NCBI GenBank assembly: GCA_021495925.1
Contig: JAKEKT010000068.1
Span: 140,070 to 204,069 of the forward strand
Reading direction: 5' to 3'
Length of the DNA stretch: 64,000 nt
DNA from: Diplodia intermedia
Taxonomy: Eukaryota; Ascomycota; Dothideomycetes; Botryosphaeriales; Botryosphaeriaceae
Position numbers and translations under genes: made by a program. The notes under the pieces were generated by a model. It saw only the letters and a list, made by a program, of their open reading frames with translations, made no database searches and was not told the origin of the DNA. This document shows positions 1 to 10,200 of the stretch, piece by piece (within the stretch, counting starts at the first letter, position 1; every line of letters starts with the position of its first letter).

Positions 1-2274
1 TAGTCCAATCTGGAGAGTTCGCCCTGAGTAATGGAACAAGATCATTTGTAGAACTTGATTCCATGCTCGTGGCTTGCTGCACATCCCAAGTGCAGATCCC
101 CAATCGTTTCCACCATCGCCCAATGGTATTGTCATGGCACTCCATTAAAATCATGCCGACGTACGTCTCGGTTGAGTAGGGTGGAATTGTTCCACGGCGA
201 GCTTCCTCGCCAATGAATATTCGCCCGAGTAGTACAATCAAGGCCTGTTTGTTCGCCCTGCGGAGGTTGGAACCAAGTAAGTGCAACAACGTATGCTGGT
301 GATGGTCGCGCGGAATGTCGTGTAGGTCTTGACGTATCTGAAGAGAAGGTTTCGAGGTGATCATTGTGGAGTCAAGTGCGACGTGGACGATGCTCCGGAA
401 ATCTTTAGACTTCATACTGCGTTGGTGCCCATCCGATGTGGCCCATGCATCTTTGAGTGTCTCAAAGTTGCAGGCCTTGCTCTTGAAGTGCCCGTAGACA
501 CAGTTGTCTGCCTTTTTGACGGAGAGTTCCAATGCAAACGTATCCACTCTGCCTTTGACTTCTCCTTTTTCTGTGTATGGCAGGTCTCGCGCCAGTGCAG
601 GGATGATGGAGGAGTTGCTGATGCGCCAGCCCTGGCGACCAGAAATTGCAGAGCGGTGGACGTGGAGTTGGCTCATAACAGGAAACTCCTCGATTAACGC
701 CGCACCCATCTCTATCTCGAGATCGTTCAGTGTCCATTCCCTGCCGGCATCTACCACCGGGGATGCGTCACCCAACCGAAACCCGAAGACTTGCATGATG
801 CCGTAGATGCGATCCAGGGGCCTTTTTGTCTGGCGACGATTTGCACTGGTGTAGAGAGCCATGGGATTGCGCGAGGACAAAGCATCGAGGCCGTTGCTGT
901 TGATACTGTGTAGTAAGAATTGCTCGTGCAGTGAGTCAGTCCTCAATCGGCCTTCGGCGCTGGCTGTAGAAGCTTTGTAGATGATATCGCATGCCTTTAC
1001 CAAAGAGCTCACTGTATGCCGTGCCCCATCTTCGTCAGCCAGTAGGCTTCCATCTGGCATCAAGAAGCTGGCGTCGGTACGGAGGAAGGCTTCTTGAAGA
1101 GTCCACAAAGAGCTGAACCATGGAGCCTTGGTTACGAAACGAATGGCCGTGTTGAGAGTAGCCAGACTCGTGCTTTCTCGGTCAAATAGTTCATCGAGTA
1201 AGCCATACATCTCTTGCCCGTTGTTGACATGAACACTGTCGTTCGATTTTTCTCTCTCGAGCAGAATTTGCGGCATGATACTCTCTGTAAATGAAGCTGC
1301 TTGTTCGATGAAGCTGATACTGGAGTCGAAGCTATCCCATTGGCCGTGTGTCCGCGTGGTTGCATTCTCGGTCAGCCATACGAAAACGCGATCTGCTCTC
1401 CCGAATATTTTAGCTTGCCTGCCAATCTCTAGAGCGCCAGATTTGTCTCCTTCGTTTTGGTTGATGCATGCTACATCCAGCCATATGAACTGGAGCTGCG
1501 AAAGGTTGCCTTTTGAAGAGACGCAAGTGTTGATGGCTTGTTGGAATTCCGTGACGGTGAACAACTCTTCATCAATGCGAGGAATTGCCCAGGGTGAGTT
1601 TTCTACTCGAAGTGATTCTATCCATGGCTTGACTCGGTCAGGAAGTGCCCACCTTCCCCATGTGTAGGAAATGGCGGCGTATCTGGGGTTCACAAATGGG
1701 CCATATCGGTTGCCTGGCTGCCATTCATAGGATGTCATTGTAGGTCCGTGCACGTGTAGGAGTCTTCTCGGCCAATCTCCAAGTTTGTCCTCGCTTTCTG
1801 ATCTAAATTCCAAGATTAGAGTTATTGAAGGCAAACTGTAGGTAGAATAGAAGCATACGAATTTTGGCATTTGTAATCCTCCCATGGGTGAAAGCATTGC
1901 TCAGAGCGATGCCAATCGGCCTTCTCCGACTTGGACTTCGAGCTGTCTGCATTGTAGTCGTCCAACCTCTTTCCTGGGTCTGCTAACCATGGCGGGAGGT
2001 TGATCTCAGCCCACAAAGACTGCCGGATTCTGTCACCCTCATCAAGGTCTTTTCGAAGCCGGGCATGCATCTCAGCCTCCATCTGAGCCTCCTTTTCCGC
2101 TTCTCCCTCGGGAAGTGGAAGTGCGGGTCCTAATTTAGGTACATGGTTTGTACCAGGGTCAAAAAGGGTCGGACTAAGAGGTCCTTCGGGAAATCCGGCC
2201 GATTCCCACCATTCGTCCGGATCCACATCTGATATTGGGCTATAAGCCTCGTGCGGAGTCGATGCGTCTTCCAT
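1..2274 (-). CDS. HET-domain protein, subfamily A, C-terminus beyond window
   Basis: Heterokaryon-incompatibility (HET) domain protein. In fungi such proteins act in nonself recognition and can trigger cell death. The start is the ATG at 2274. Exon 1 is 2274-1859, a 56-base intron covers 1858-1803 (GTATGC donor, TTTAG acceptor), and exon 2 runs from 1802 off the left edge, giving about 739 residues so far. HET motifs in order are AISYTWGRW, FIWLDVACINQ, LEIGRQAKIF and PWFSSLWTLQEAFL. The last stretch before the edge (ETYVGMILMECHDNTIGRWW and on) looks like the far C-terminus, so little is probably missing. It resembles the plus-strand gene at 4982 (same motif order and spacing) but has an extra N-terminal region of about 140 residues rich in Glu, Asp and Pro. 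Introns and open frame are seen in the sequence; function is family knowledge. Confidence 0.85.
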
Positions 2275-2636
2275 GTGATGCTTCTGTGAGTAGATCCAAA
2301 GGTATGAGAAAAGTCAAGGGTAGATCAAAAAAGAATACGACGGGTGGGAAGTGAAATGGGCTGGAAACTATAGCAAAGAGTGTTGCTGCAGCATCGCTGT
2401 GGTGTTCGATGAAGTTCTCCGCACTTTGTGTAACGTGAGCAGGCAGCAGTCGGCAGCAGGTCCACCCCACCACCTTCTGCTCCGATCACATGGCCTTATC
2501 GCCCTGAATCCCGGATACGACGCCGCGCACATAGTTTTTATGCGAAGCTGACGAGGTGAGCCCTGATTGCCCCACTTCCGTGCACCCCGAAGATCTCCTT
2601 CACAAATCTTGCGTACTATACAACAAAGTATCAATC
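2275..2636. promoter_or_regulatory. Divergent intergenic region between two HET genes
   Basis: This 362-base spacer separates the minus-strand HET gene from the plus-strand HET gene, so it must hold both promoters. It contains the block at 2395-2458 that is repeated upstream of the HET gene at 7369. I see no other coding sequence. Confidence 0.5.
2395..2458 (+). repeat. Conserved upstream block, copy 1
   Basis: The block contains TCGCTGTGGTGTTCGAT followed by TTCTCCG and GTAACGTGAGCAGGCAGCAG. A diverged copy lies at 7083-7150. Each copy sits about 180-220 bases upstream of the start of a subfamily-B HET gene. Many differences are transitions. It may be a shared promoter element or the remains of a duplicated unit. 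Confidence 0.55.
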
Positions 2637-4796
2637 ATGATGCTCCACGGACATCTTGGTGAGCTCTATGCAGAAATTGCTGGTGCAAGAGAGCCCTAGG
2701 ATTGGAAGGACACTGTACACAACTGGTCGGCCATCTTGCATGTCCTGGCCGGCGCCGACTCAAAACGAACACTACTTTCCAAGCTGTCCGCACCTCAAGC
2801 GAGCTCACTCGCTCTGCTGGAAGAATGGTGGCACTCTGAGCCGTCCGTTGACTCCAGATCCTGTCGAATTTGGATCGACAATGGTGGTCCACTGCCTCAG
2901 ATCTACGATTCTGAATACCACAGGTGTCTGTTCAAGCTGTGGTGCTGTGAATACGGTACTTACGACATACTCGATTACCAGAGCGGTAAACATGTCCAGC
3001 ATCTCCCGCTCGTTAGAAGGCGTGCAGCAGAGGTTGCAGCTGCGCATCGCACCTCGATCTCTGCGCTTGCCGACATGCATCCACAGGGCACATCGGCTAT
3101 CGCCGAAGCCGCCGGTCCCGATAACCCGCCCATTTCGGCATTCCTGCAAGCTTGTCCTTGGCTGGACGAGCGAAACGCGAAAGACGGCCAGCCTTACTTT
3201 TTGTGGGATCGACGGAACAGGCAAACAGTCCATCTCCCCGGGCAGTCTCCCGAGTACATGGTGGTCAGTCACACCTGGGGACGCTGGAGAACCAAGACCT
3301 GGTGCAATCGTTCGGCAAGAGTTAGGGGGGTCCCCGGCTGGAAGGTCCCATGCAACAGCATCTTTGACGTTAGGAGACTGCCTGATATCCTGGCCGACAT
3401 CGCATTCGGACCGCGGTACATATGGCTGGATTTGGTCTGCATACCACAGGACGACAGCCCTCTTGGGAGAAGAGGGATTCCTCGGCAAGCTGCCATCTTC
3501 TCGTCTGCTAAGCTTTCAGTCATATGGTTCAACCGCGTTCCCTCATGGGATGGCATGGTCTCCGTTGTGAATTGGCTCAGCATCAATTACCTGAAGCAAA
3601 ATGAACCGCACATATCTGACATCACCAGTCTCGAACCAACTGTCGCAGCAGATGCCAAAACAGAGACAAGTCTAGCGGGCCCTTCACAGGCCTCTCCCGA
3701 CAACCCACATACGTTGCGGTTTCCAGTTCGCGGCCGAGAATCCACCAGCTCTCTAGAACCTGATGGATGGTTCACCTCCCTCTGGACACTCCAAGAGGCC
3801 TGTTTGCGGCCTGACATGTTCATTTGCGATACCGAGTGGAGGCCTCTCAGCACGAGCAAAAAGAGCCGTGCAATCCCACTGGACCATTTAGTAGCGCTCT
3901 TCAATCTGGCCCTCGAGGAAAATCCCACAGGCGAGCTTCTTCCACTAGCCGTGCAAGAGATGGCCGGGATATTCCTCCGAACGGCACTCCACAAGCTCCT
4001 AAACATGACAATGTCCGACGTCATCACCATGGGCAACCAGCGATACTACGGCGACAACAACCGAGCCGTAGCCATCATGTCGGCGCTCGGCGTGACCAAG
4101 TGGTTCGACACGGGCAAAAAATGGAACAAAGGCGGCTACGAGTCTTTCGTCGAGAAGAAATACCCTCTGCAGTTCGTGCAGGAGATGCACCGAAAGTGCG
4201 GCGCGCTGCTGTTCGCTACGGCGGAACTGACGCGCCTCGCCCTGGGAAACTACGTCTTTGACGATGCCGGCGGCGGTGCCGGCACGGGACGCATCACTGA
4301 TACATGCGTGCGTGCCACCATGTTGCCCTTCTCGAGCGATGCGCGCCGGCATCGTTTCGCGCTCACGCACGATGTTGGCGTCGAGGACCATCCGACGGTG
4401 CGGGACTGGGCCGTCGCGGCCGATGGGTCCGTTCGGATCTCCAGGGCCAGCATCGTTGCTTCTTGGCCGCGTGGCACGTCGGCACACCGGCATGAACATG
4501 GTGTGTTTGCTGATATCACAGAGAATCCTCCTGGGGAATATGTCTATGGGTCCTTCGATCTGGACCGGTGGCTGGGATCGTTTCGTCCCCAGTCGGAAAA
4601 ATACGCTTTGTGTTTGTTCAGGAAGTTTGTGAAAATGTACTATGGTGTGATCTTGGAGAGGATTTACTTGTGGCCGAATCAGATGGAATTTGCAAAGATT
4701 GGGACTTTTTGGTTTACCTGCAACGCGGAGTCCGGTGATGCGAACAAGGACTTTGGGTTTTTCGAGAGTACCTATGTTGATTGGAGAGTGATTTGA
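2637..4796 (+). CDS. HET-domain protein, subfamily B, with in-frame TAG near the start
   Basis: HET-domain protein. The frame reads VVSHTWGRW (from 3261), YIWLDLVCIPQDD and GWFTSLWTLQEACLRPDMF, and ends at TGA 4794-4796. Two tandem ATGs at 2637 and 2640, with A at -3, open this frame, but TAG at 2697-2699 stops it after 20 codons. The frame is then open to 4796. The next in-frame ATG is at 3075. Residues between the TAG and 3075 align with the HET gene at 7369 (compare WSAILHVLAGAD with LLAILDIVSQSD), so this part was coding. The TAG could be a CAG-to-TAG mutation of RIP type. No intron that I could place removes it while keeping this homologous part: a GT at 2659 spliced to 2800 keeps frame but deletes it. 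The product is therefore either truncated, started at 3075, or the gene is dead. Confidence 0.75.
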
Positions 4797-4981
4797 AAAT
4801 CACTGGATAGCACTGTCCCATTTGCAGCCCCGCAGGCAGCAAGGCTGAGGTGGCTGACTCAACCGCTCACGTGTTCGTTTTCTCAGCCTTGTCTGATCAA
4901 GTACTTTACCCCACCTTCAGGCATCCGCAACACTAAAAACACATTTGTCTTATCACAAAAAAAGGACACAGGCAGGCAGGC

Positions 4982-6796
4982 ATGTCCACAGATGATGTCT
5001 TATCCCTGACCGGCTTTGACAACGACTGCGACTGGCCACGATGGCTTCTTCACGTTCCATCAATGAAGTCTTTTCCTTGGTCACCCGGGAACACCTACGG
5101 AGGACACAAGGCGCCACTTTACTCTGCCATCAGTTACACTTGGGGACGATTCATGCTTGCAGACGAAGTGCTCCCAGGAGTCGAAGCCATTGATATTGAC
5201 GCTCCATGGAAACTCCCAAGGATAAACCCTTCACATTTCACTGTCGAAGAGTTTAAAGTCATCATCAAGGGAATCATGACCTATACGCAACAGATTCCAT
5301 TCAACTCTCGAAGAGGTAAGAGCTACTTCAATCCGCATCAGGCGCCATTGTACAAGTTAACCTCCCTTCCAGTAGAATTCCTTTGGCTCGACATCGCCTG
5401 TATTGACCAGACACCTGGATCTCGAGAAAAAGATTTGGAAATTGGCCGTCAGGCTGCAATATTCAGAAACGCGGGTGATGTCTTCGTATGGCTCAACAAA
5501 TCTGCCCAAGAAGAAATGTGGAAGTGGCATCGCAGGCTTTTCGACGGTCTCGAGGTGCTCTCCACGGGCCAGGGTTTAACGGTCGACCCTTGTTCCGAAG
5601 AAGAGTATATAGCAGCTGCAGATGGTATCTGCGGAGCTTTGGACAAGTTCAGCGAGGAGCCTTGGTTCACGTCGCTGTGGACTCTGCAGGAGGCATTCCT
5701 TTGCCAGAATGCTTTTCTGTTGGGAAAGGATGGCCGGAGGTGGACTGCGGGACTCGACGCCGGGGCAGATGCTGATCCAGACAGACTGCACCATTGGGTG
5801 GCCATTCTCGACATCCTACACGACTACACTGACGATACCAGCAGCTGGCCCCTTATGCGTCGTCTGGAGGACAAGTTCGACATCAGAAAGAGGATACAAC
5901 GCCTAGGCGTCGTCGGCATTACCCGTTATCTTCCAACGGCTGTTTTGACGGTCTCCCGTTACCGGCAGGTTGGTCCAAACAATCAACAAGATCGCGTTTA
6001 CGGAATCATGCAAATTTTCAACCTCAAACTGGGAAATTCAAATCCCGCCACCCCAGCCGGACAACGATTCAGCGTCGAACAGCTCCAAGATCAGCTTTGG
6101 ACAGCTTTGCTGGAGAAATATCCACTCATGAGCCAGCTTTTCGTCCACAAGCGGGCCCTGAAGGCTGGAGATGGTTGGAGAATGGGGTGTGGGTCCGTCA
6201 TTCGGTTCTACGACATACCGCCCATCTATCCCAATGGCTCGCTTCACCCTGTCGGGACTTACTTCTGTTCTGAGGATGACGTCCGAACGACATTGTCCAC
6301 CGAACGGATAAACGGTCAACTCCTTGGTCATTTCAACGGTCCAGCCTGCCCTCTGCAAACTCTGGTGCAGGCGTGGCAAAGCCGAGTGAGCCCCACCGCC
6401 GGGTCGATGAGTGTGTATATAGGATTGGATACAAGCGATCCTATGGAGCCGCCACTCGACTTGACCGTTGAACAGGGGACATTTGAAAAGGCATATCGAA
6501 TGGCCTCTCTCGCTGATTGGCTTGCAAAGGGGCAACCCTCCACCCTTGTTGTTTTCTTGGGTCGAACTGATTTGACAATCAGACGCGACGGATATAAATG
6601 GGCGATAGGATTGCTTTTACTTCCTGAAAACAATCTGCATGGCGCTGAGCCATACTTTCGCAGGCTTGGATACTTGTGCTGGGAGTTGGCTTCAGGGAGA
6701 CGGCGCCCAGGCACAACATTGCCCGACACTTGGGATATTCAGTGTATTGAAGGACAGAAAAGCTTTTGGCAACCGCTTCACGGTTACTTTGGATGA
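4982..6796 (+). CDS. HET-domain protein, subfamily A, 604 residues
   Basis: Single-exon HET-domain protein starting at ATG 4982. Motifs: AISYTWGRF at residues 49-57, EFLWLDIACIDQ at about 132-143, LEIGRQAAIFRNAGDVFVWL at about 152-171 and PWFTSLWTLQEAFL at 227-240. The C-terminal third is of unknown fold. It matches the minus-strand gene at the left edge in length and motif spacing (WPRWLLHV against WPRRLLHV before the HET domain), so the two are paralogues. It lies 185 bases downstream of the subfamily-B gene in the same direction. A role in incompatibility or cell death is inferred from the family only. Confidence 0.9.
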   Translation: MSTDDVLSLTGFDNDCDWPRWLLHVPSMKSFPWSPGNTYGGHKAPLYSAISYTWGRFMLADEVLPGVEAIDIDAPWKLPRINPSHFTVEEFKVIIKGIMTYTQQIPFNSRRGKSYFNPHQAPLYKLTSLPVEFLWLDIACIDQTPGSREKDLEIGRQAAIFRNAGDVFVWLNKSAQEEMWKWHRRLFDGLEVLSTGQGLTVDPCSEEEYIAAADGICGALDKFSEEPWFTSLWTLQEAFLCQNAFLLGKDGRRWTAGLDAGADADPDRLHHWVAILDILHDYTDDTSSWPLMRRLEDKFDIRKRIQRLGVVGITRYLPTAVLTVSRYRQVGPNNQQDRVYGIMQIFNLKLGNSNPATPAGQRFSVEQLQDQLWTALLEKYPLMSQLFVHKRALKAGDGWRMGCGSVIRFYDIPPIYPNGSLHPVGTYFCSEDDVRTTLSTERINGQLLGHFNGPACPLQTLVQAWQSRVSPTAGSMSVYIGLDTSDPMEPPLDLTVEQGTFEKAYRMASLADWLAKGQPSTLVVFLGRTDLTIRRDGYKWAIGLLLLPENNLHGAEPYFRRLGYLCWELASGRRRPGTTLPDTWDIQCIEGQKSFWQPLHGYFG

Positions 6797-7368
6797 TCTT
6801 ACTAAATAGTCCAACCATAAGTCTCATAACCAGGCCGGGACTATTTCTACTGAATTCGGAGAACTGATTCAGCGACGCATCCTTTCTTTCCCTCTCAGAC
6901 ACTATCTCCGTATCAAGTCCCGTAAAATAGTAGAAATGGAGTAAAAATGACGAGTGCCGCGAGCCGAAGCGACGGGGACGGCCAAATAAATACTCTGCCA
7001 CCTGATGTTGTAAAACGTAGATCGATAAGAAAATGGGGGAAGGATCACATTTATGTATAAGCGATTCGTATGGCCGGAATAGGCAATATCGCCGTGGTGC
7101 TCGATTGGGGAGATTCTCCGAATCTTGTGCAACGTGAACAGGCAACAGCCAGAACGCGAACGGGTATCTCCATCTTGCACCACCAACTCCCCATAATAAT
7201 AAGATCAAACACTCAAGCCATTACCACGGCGCTTGCTGCTCCTTCCTTTCCATACTTTTGGCCAAAGGAGCTCCGGCAATTAACACACGTAAGTGTTCGA
7301 TGAAGATGATAGTACTGCGCATTGTGCACTAAGTGGAAAGTACCCTTACGCGAGAAATAGCCTCGGAA
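6797..7368 (+). promoter_or_regulatory. Intergenic region upstream of HET gene at 7369
   Basis: This 572-base spacer has no supported gene. It carries the second copy of the conserved block at 7083-7150. A GTG at 7333 lies in the downstream frame, but the first ATG is at 7369. Confidence 0.45.
7083..7150 (+). repeat. Conserved upstream block, copy 2
   Basis: It contains ATCGCCGTGGTGCTCGAT, TTCTCCG and GCAACGTGAACAGGCAACAG and aligns with 2395-2458 with a small insertion. It is about 220 bases upstream of the ATG of the subfamily-B HET gene, the same placement as copy 1. Confidence 0.55.
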
Positions 7369-9738
7369 ATGGCCTCGGATGAATTGCCCACGATTTCGCT
7401 GGGCTTTATGGTCGAAAAACATCTGGCCGAGATCCGAATTGATTCGGACACCATAAAACGGTATCCTTGGACCAGAGGGCTGGCCAGTTGGTACCTGTTG
7501 AACCACTGCCTCATATCAAATCAAGTCGAAACAGAAAGCTTTTTCCATCAAGACCAGATGATGTCGTATCAACTCCTTTTCGATTGGTGGACAGCAGCTT
7601 TTCAGGATCCCGGAACATCGCTTTTGGCAATTCTGGACATTGTTTCGCAGAGCGATGACCTGGAACAACTTGCTCGTGTCACAATGGGTGGCACCTTTGT
7701 GGACGTCTTGGGACACTTGGAGCTGAAGACATGGCCAAACAGGCAGTATCTACCTACCCCGGAACCTCCGCCGAGAGTAAGCGAGTACCACAGGAATATG
7801 CTTGACCTCTTTGAGCTGGAATTCATGTACGTAGCCAGTGTCCCAGGGATCCACCATTACGAGCTTGGGGAACGCCACGATGCCCGACAGAGAGCCATTG
7901 CTTCTGCCTATACTCAGCGAGTAGCGGCGAGTTGTTTTGCAAACGCCAGGAAGCTTGCCGCGGGCGATTCATCTCCAAGCGGCCAGGAGATTTTCGGTAC
8001 CTCTTCTCGTACCGGATCTTTGAATCGTGGACCCGCCCTCGACTGCTGCACTTGGCTACCACCTCTGGATGACAAGCGAACATGTCTGCCGTATTACCTC
8101 TGGGATGTGGTCGAGCGCCGGACAATTCTCACTGCCAGCATCACGGAGATCCCGTCGTATACCTGCGTCAGTCACACGTGGGGCCGTTGGAAACTTGAAT
8201 CCGAGCCGGACGCCCAACTCGAAGGTGTACCGTGGGAAATCCCTCGCAACTCCAAGTTCGACGTTGAAAACCTTCCGTCCTTGCTTAGCAAAATACCCAC
8301 GGGGACCCCTTACGTATGGTTTGACCTTCTCTGCATTCCCCAAGACGGCTCCATCATTGGCGCCCAAGAGATCGCACGGCAAGGGGAAATTTTCCGAGCA
8401 GCGCAATTTGCGATAGCATGGTTGAACGACGTACCTGAGCTCGATGCCTTGTCCGATATATTGCTCTGGATTGCGCTTCAATTCCTTTCCTTCGACGACG
8501 GATCCGAAGAGCAGAACTTCCAGGCATCCCTTTCAGCTCAAGCCTTGGAAAACATTGCTGGAAAGAAGACAAACCTGTTCGCCAACCATGCGGGATATTT
8601 CAGCATTCAGGAGGACATCAGTATCAATCCGTGGTTCACTTCTCTATGGACCTTGCAGGAAATATGCCTCCGGCCGGATATGTGGCTGTGCGTCAACGAC
8701 TGGTCTCCCTTGTGCATAGACTGGATGTCTGCGCTGCCGCTGAATGGGCTCCTGTGCATATGCAAGCGTTTCACGTTTCCCGACAAGACGGCATTATCTC
8801 AAGACGTCAAACAGCATGAAGACCCGGCGCAGGTGTGGTTCAGTGCGGAATTCCATGTCCAGGAAGAAAATGCGGCCTTTTCTGCGTTTCTGGAGCTGGA
8901 TCGATGGAGGTTAAGTACAGGGCTCGACAGACTCCTGAAGATGTCTCGCGTGGATATCATCTCCTTGGGTGATCGCCGACATTGTACGGGAAGAAGGGCC
9001 GAGGCAATCATGTCAGCTCTGGGCAGCACGGATTGGTACATCCCTGGGGAGGAGAACGATGTCAATCTTGTACTTGAGAAGTACCCACTTGCATTCCTCG
9101 AGGAGCTGAAGCGCAAGATCCCGGGAGAATTCTTCGGGACGCTGAACAGGACGAACAACGCCTTTGACTACAATTCCAGCAAGAAATGGCCGGAAAGACA
9201 GGAGCTGAACCTGGAACTTGGGTCAATTCTCCCTTTCGGTTCGGGCTTCGGCAACTATTTTCAAGACGCTCGGATGTTCCACGGCAACGGAGACCTTGCC
9301 ACTCACCCTTCCTTGTCCTCGTGGGTCATCGAGCACCCCGAGGGCCACGTGCGGATGAAAAGGGGTTGCATTTTGTCTTCTCCTGAGAAGGCACTTGCCC
9401 GACCGGAGGAGTTACTTGGAGTGGGCCTTATGCCTCAAGGGGTTCATGCTTTCGAGGATCTCGATGGATATAAACAGTTGGATGACTTGCATGGGTGGGT
9501 GCGGACGCGCCCATACGACGCCTATCTGGTCGTCACTCAGCACTGCGAATATGATCACCCTGGGGGAAGATTGGTTGGAGTGCATGGTGTTCTACTCCGT
9601 GAGGTTAATAAGGGCACTATGGTCAAGCTCGGGACATTTCACATGACGATGTATGGGTTCGATGACAGTGAGGACGACAATGGGATAACAGACTGGCGTT
9701 TGCCGGACGAGGAGGAAGTTGATTGGATGGTGCTGTAA
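7369..9738 (+). CDS. HET-domain protein, subfamily B, 789 residues
   Basis: Single-exon HET-domain protein. The first ATG of the frame is 7369; codons back to 7333 are open but start with GTG. An N-terminal region of about 260 residues without known motifs precedes the HET domain: CVSHTWGRW at 266-274, VWFDLLCIPQD at 316-326, EIARQGEIFRAAQFAIAWLN at about 334-353, and PWFTSLWTLQEICLRPDMWL at 421-440. The C-terminus includes a stretch shared with the gene at 2637 (RRAEAIMSALG here, NRAVAIMSALG there). It is the intact relative of that disrupted gene. The long N-terminal extension may be a sensing or regulatory part, but I cannot assign it. Confidence 0.9.
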   Translation: MASDELPTISLGFMVEKHLAEIRIDSDTIKRYPWTRGLASWYLLNHCLISNQVETESFFHQDQMMSYQLLFDWWTAAFQDPGTSLLAILDIVSQSDDLEQLARVTMGGTFVDVLGHLELKTWPNRQYLPTPEPPPRVSEYHRNMLDLFELEFMYVASVPGIHHYELGERHDARQRAIASAYTQRVAASCFANARKLAAGDSSPSGQEIFGTSSRTGSLNRGPALDCCTWLPPLDDKRTCLPYYLWDVVERRTILTASITEIPSYTCVSHTWGRWKLESEPDAQLEGVPWEIPRNSKFDVENLPSLLSKIPTGTPYVWFDLLCIPQDGSIIGAQEIARQGEIFRAAQFAIAWLNDVPELDALSDILLWIALQFLSFDDGSEEQNFQASLSAQALENIAGKKTNLFANHAGYFSIQEDISINPWFTSLWTLQEICLRPDMWLCVNDWSPLCIDWMSALPLNGLLCICKRFTFPDKTALSQDVKQHEDPAQVWFSAEFHVQEENAAFSAFLELDRWRLSTGLDRLLKMSRVDIISLGDRRHCTGRRAEAIMSALGSTDWYIPGEENDVNLVLEKYPLAFLEELKRKIPGEFFGTLNRTNNAFDYNSSKKWPERQELNLELGSILPFGSGFGNYFQDARMFHGNGDLATHPSLSSWVIEHPEGHVRMKRGCILSSPEKALARPEELLGVGLMPQGVHAFEDLDGYKQLDDLHGWVRTRPYDAYLVVTQHCEYDHPGGRLVGVHGVLLREVNKGTMVKLGTFHMTMYGFDDSEDDNGITDWRLPDEEEVDWMVL

Positions 9739-10200
9739 GCTCCTTGCTCCTGTGATCTGGCTGGTCACTGTTGGTTTTGCGCCGGAAAACAGTGGAACAT
9801 CAAACCTTTCTATCAGATTTACATAGCCTCGACAGGAACAGATCCATGGAGCGAGGATGATGCCTTCATTCGCCGTGTTTCAGTGACCCTTGTGCCCTTG
9901 CAAGGGCCTAAGTGGCGGCGTGGCGCAGTGGCTAATGGCAAAGCAACACATCTCCACGAAGCTCTCGTCCCCGCCACATCTCCAGCCACGCTAAGAATAG
10001 TGGATAAGCACAGCTGAGTCTCACCCCCATATCTCGGCGTGGGGTCGGAGGCGTGGTCTTACCAGCTGCACGGTGAGACCGTGGCGCCCAACGCGAAACC
10101 GAAGCGCGTAAGTAGGTATATCCCCATCACCACCCGCCTCTCACCCGCACCCCGAGCTCCCGCTTACCCCACCACCGACCAGCGCGGCACCCTACCCACA
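9739..10200. other. Intergenic, no gene seen
   Basis: No supported coding sequence. A tRNA-like A-box (TGGCGCAGTGG) occurs near 9919 but no complete cloverleaf follows. Codons from 10039 are open in the downstream frame but begin with GTG. Confidence 0.4.

Noticed and set aside
2659..2799. Intron that would remove the TAG in the HET gene at 2637
   Set aside because: Keeps frame but deletes about 33 codons that align with the paralogue at 7369; other acceptors break the frame or leave the TAG.
9911..9980. tRNA-like start (GGCGGCGTGGCGCAGTGG, with GTGGCGG able to pair to CCGCCAC)
   Set aside because: No B-box/T-arm and no acceptable anticodon arm; too short for a tRNA.
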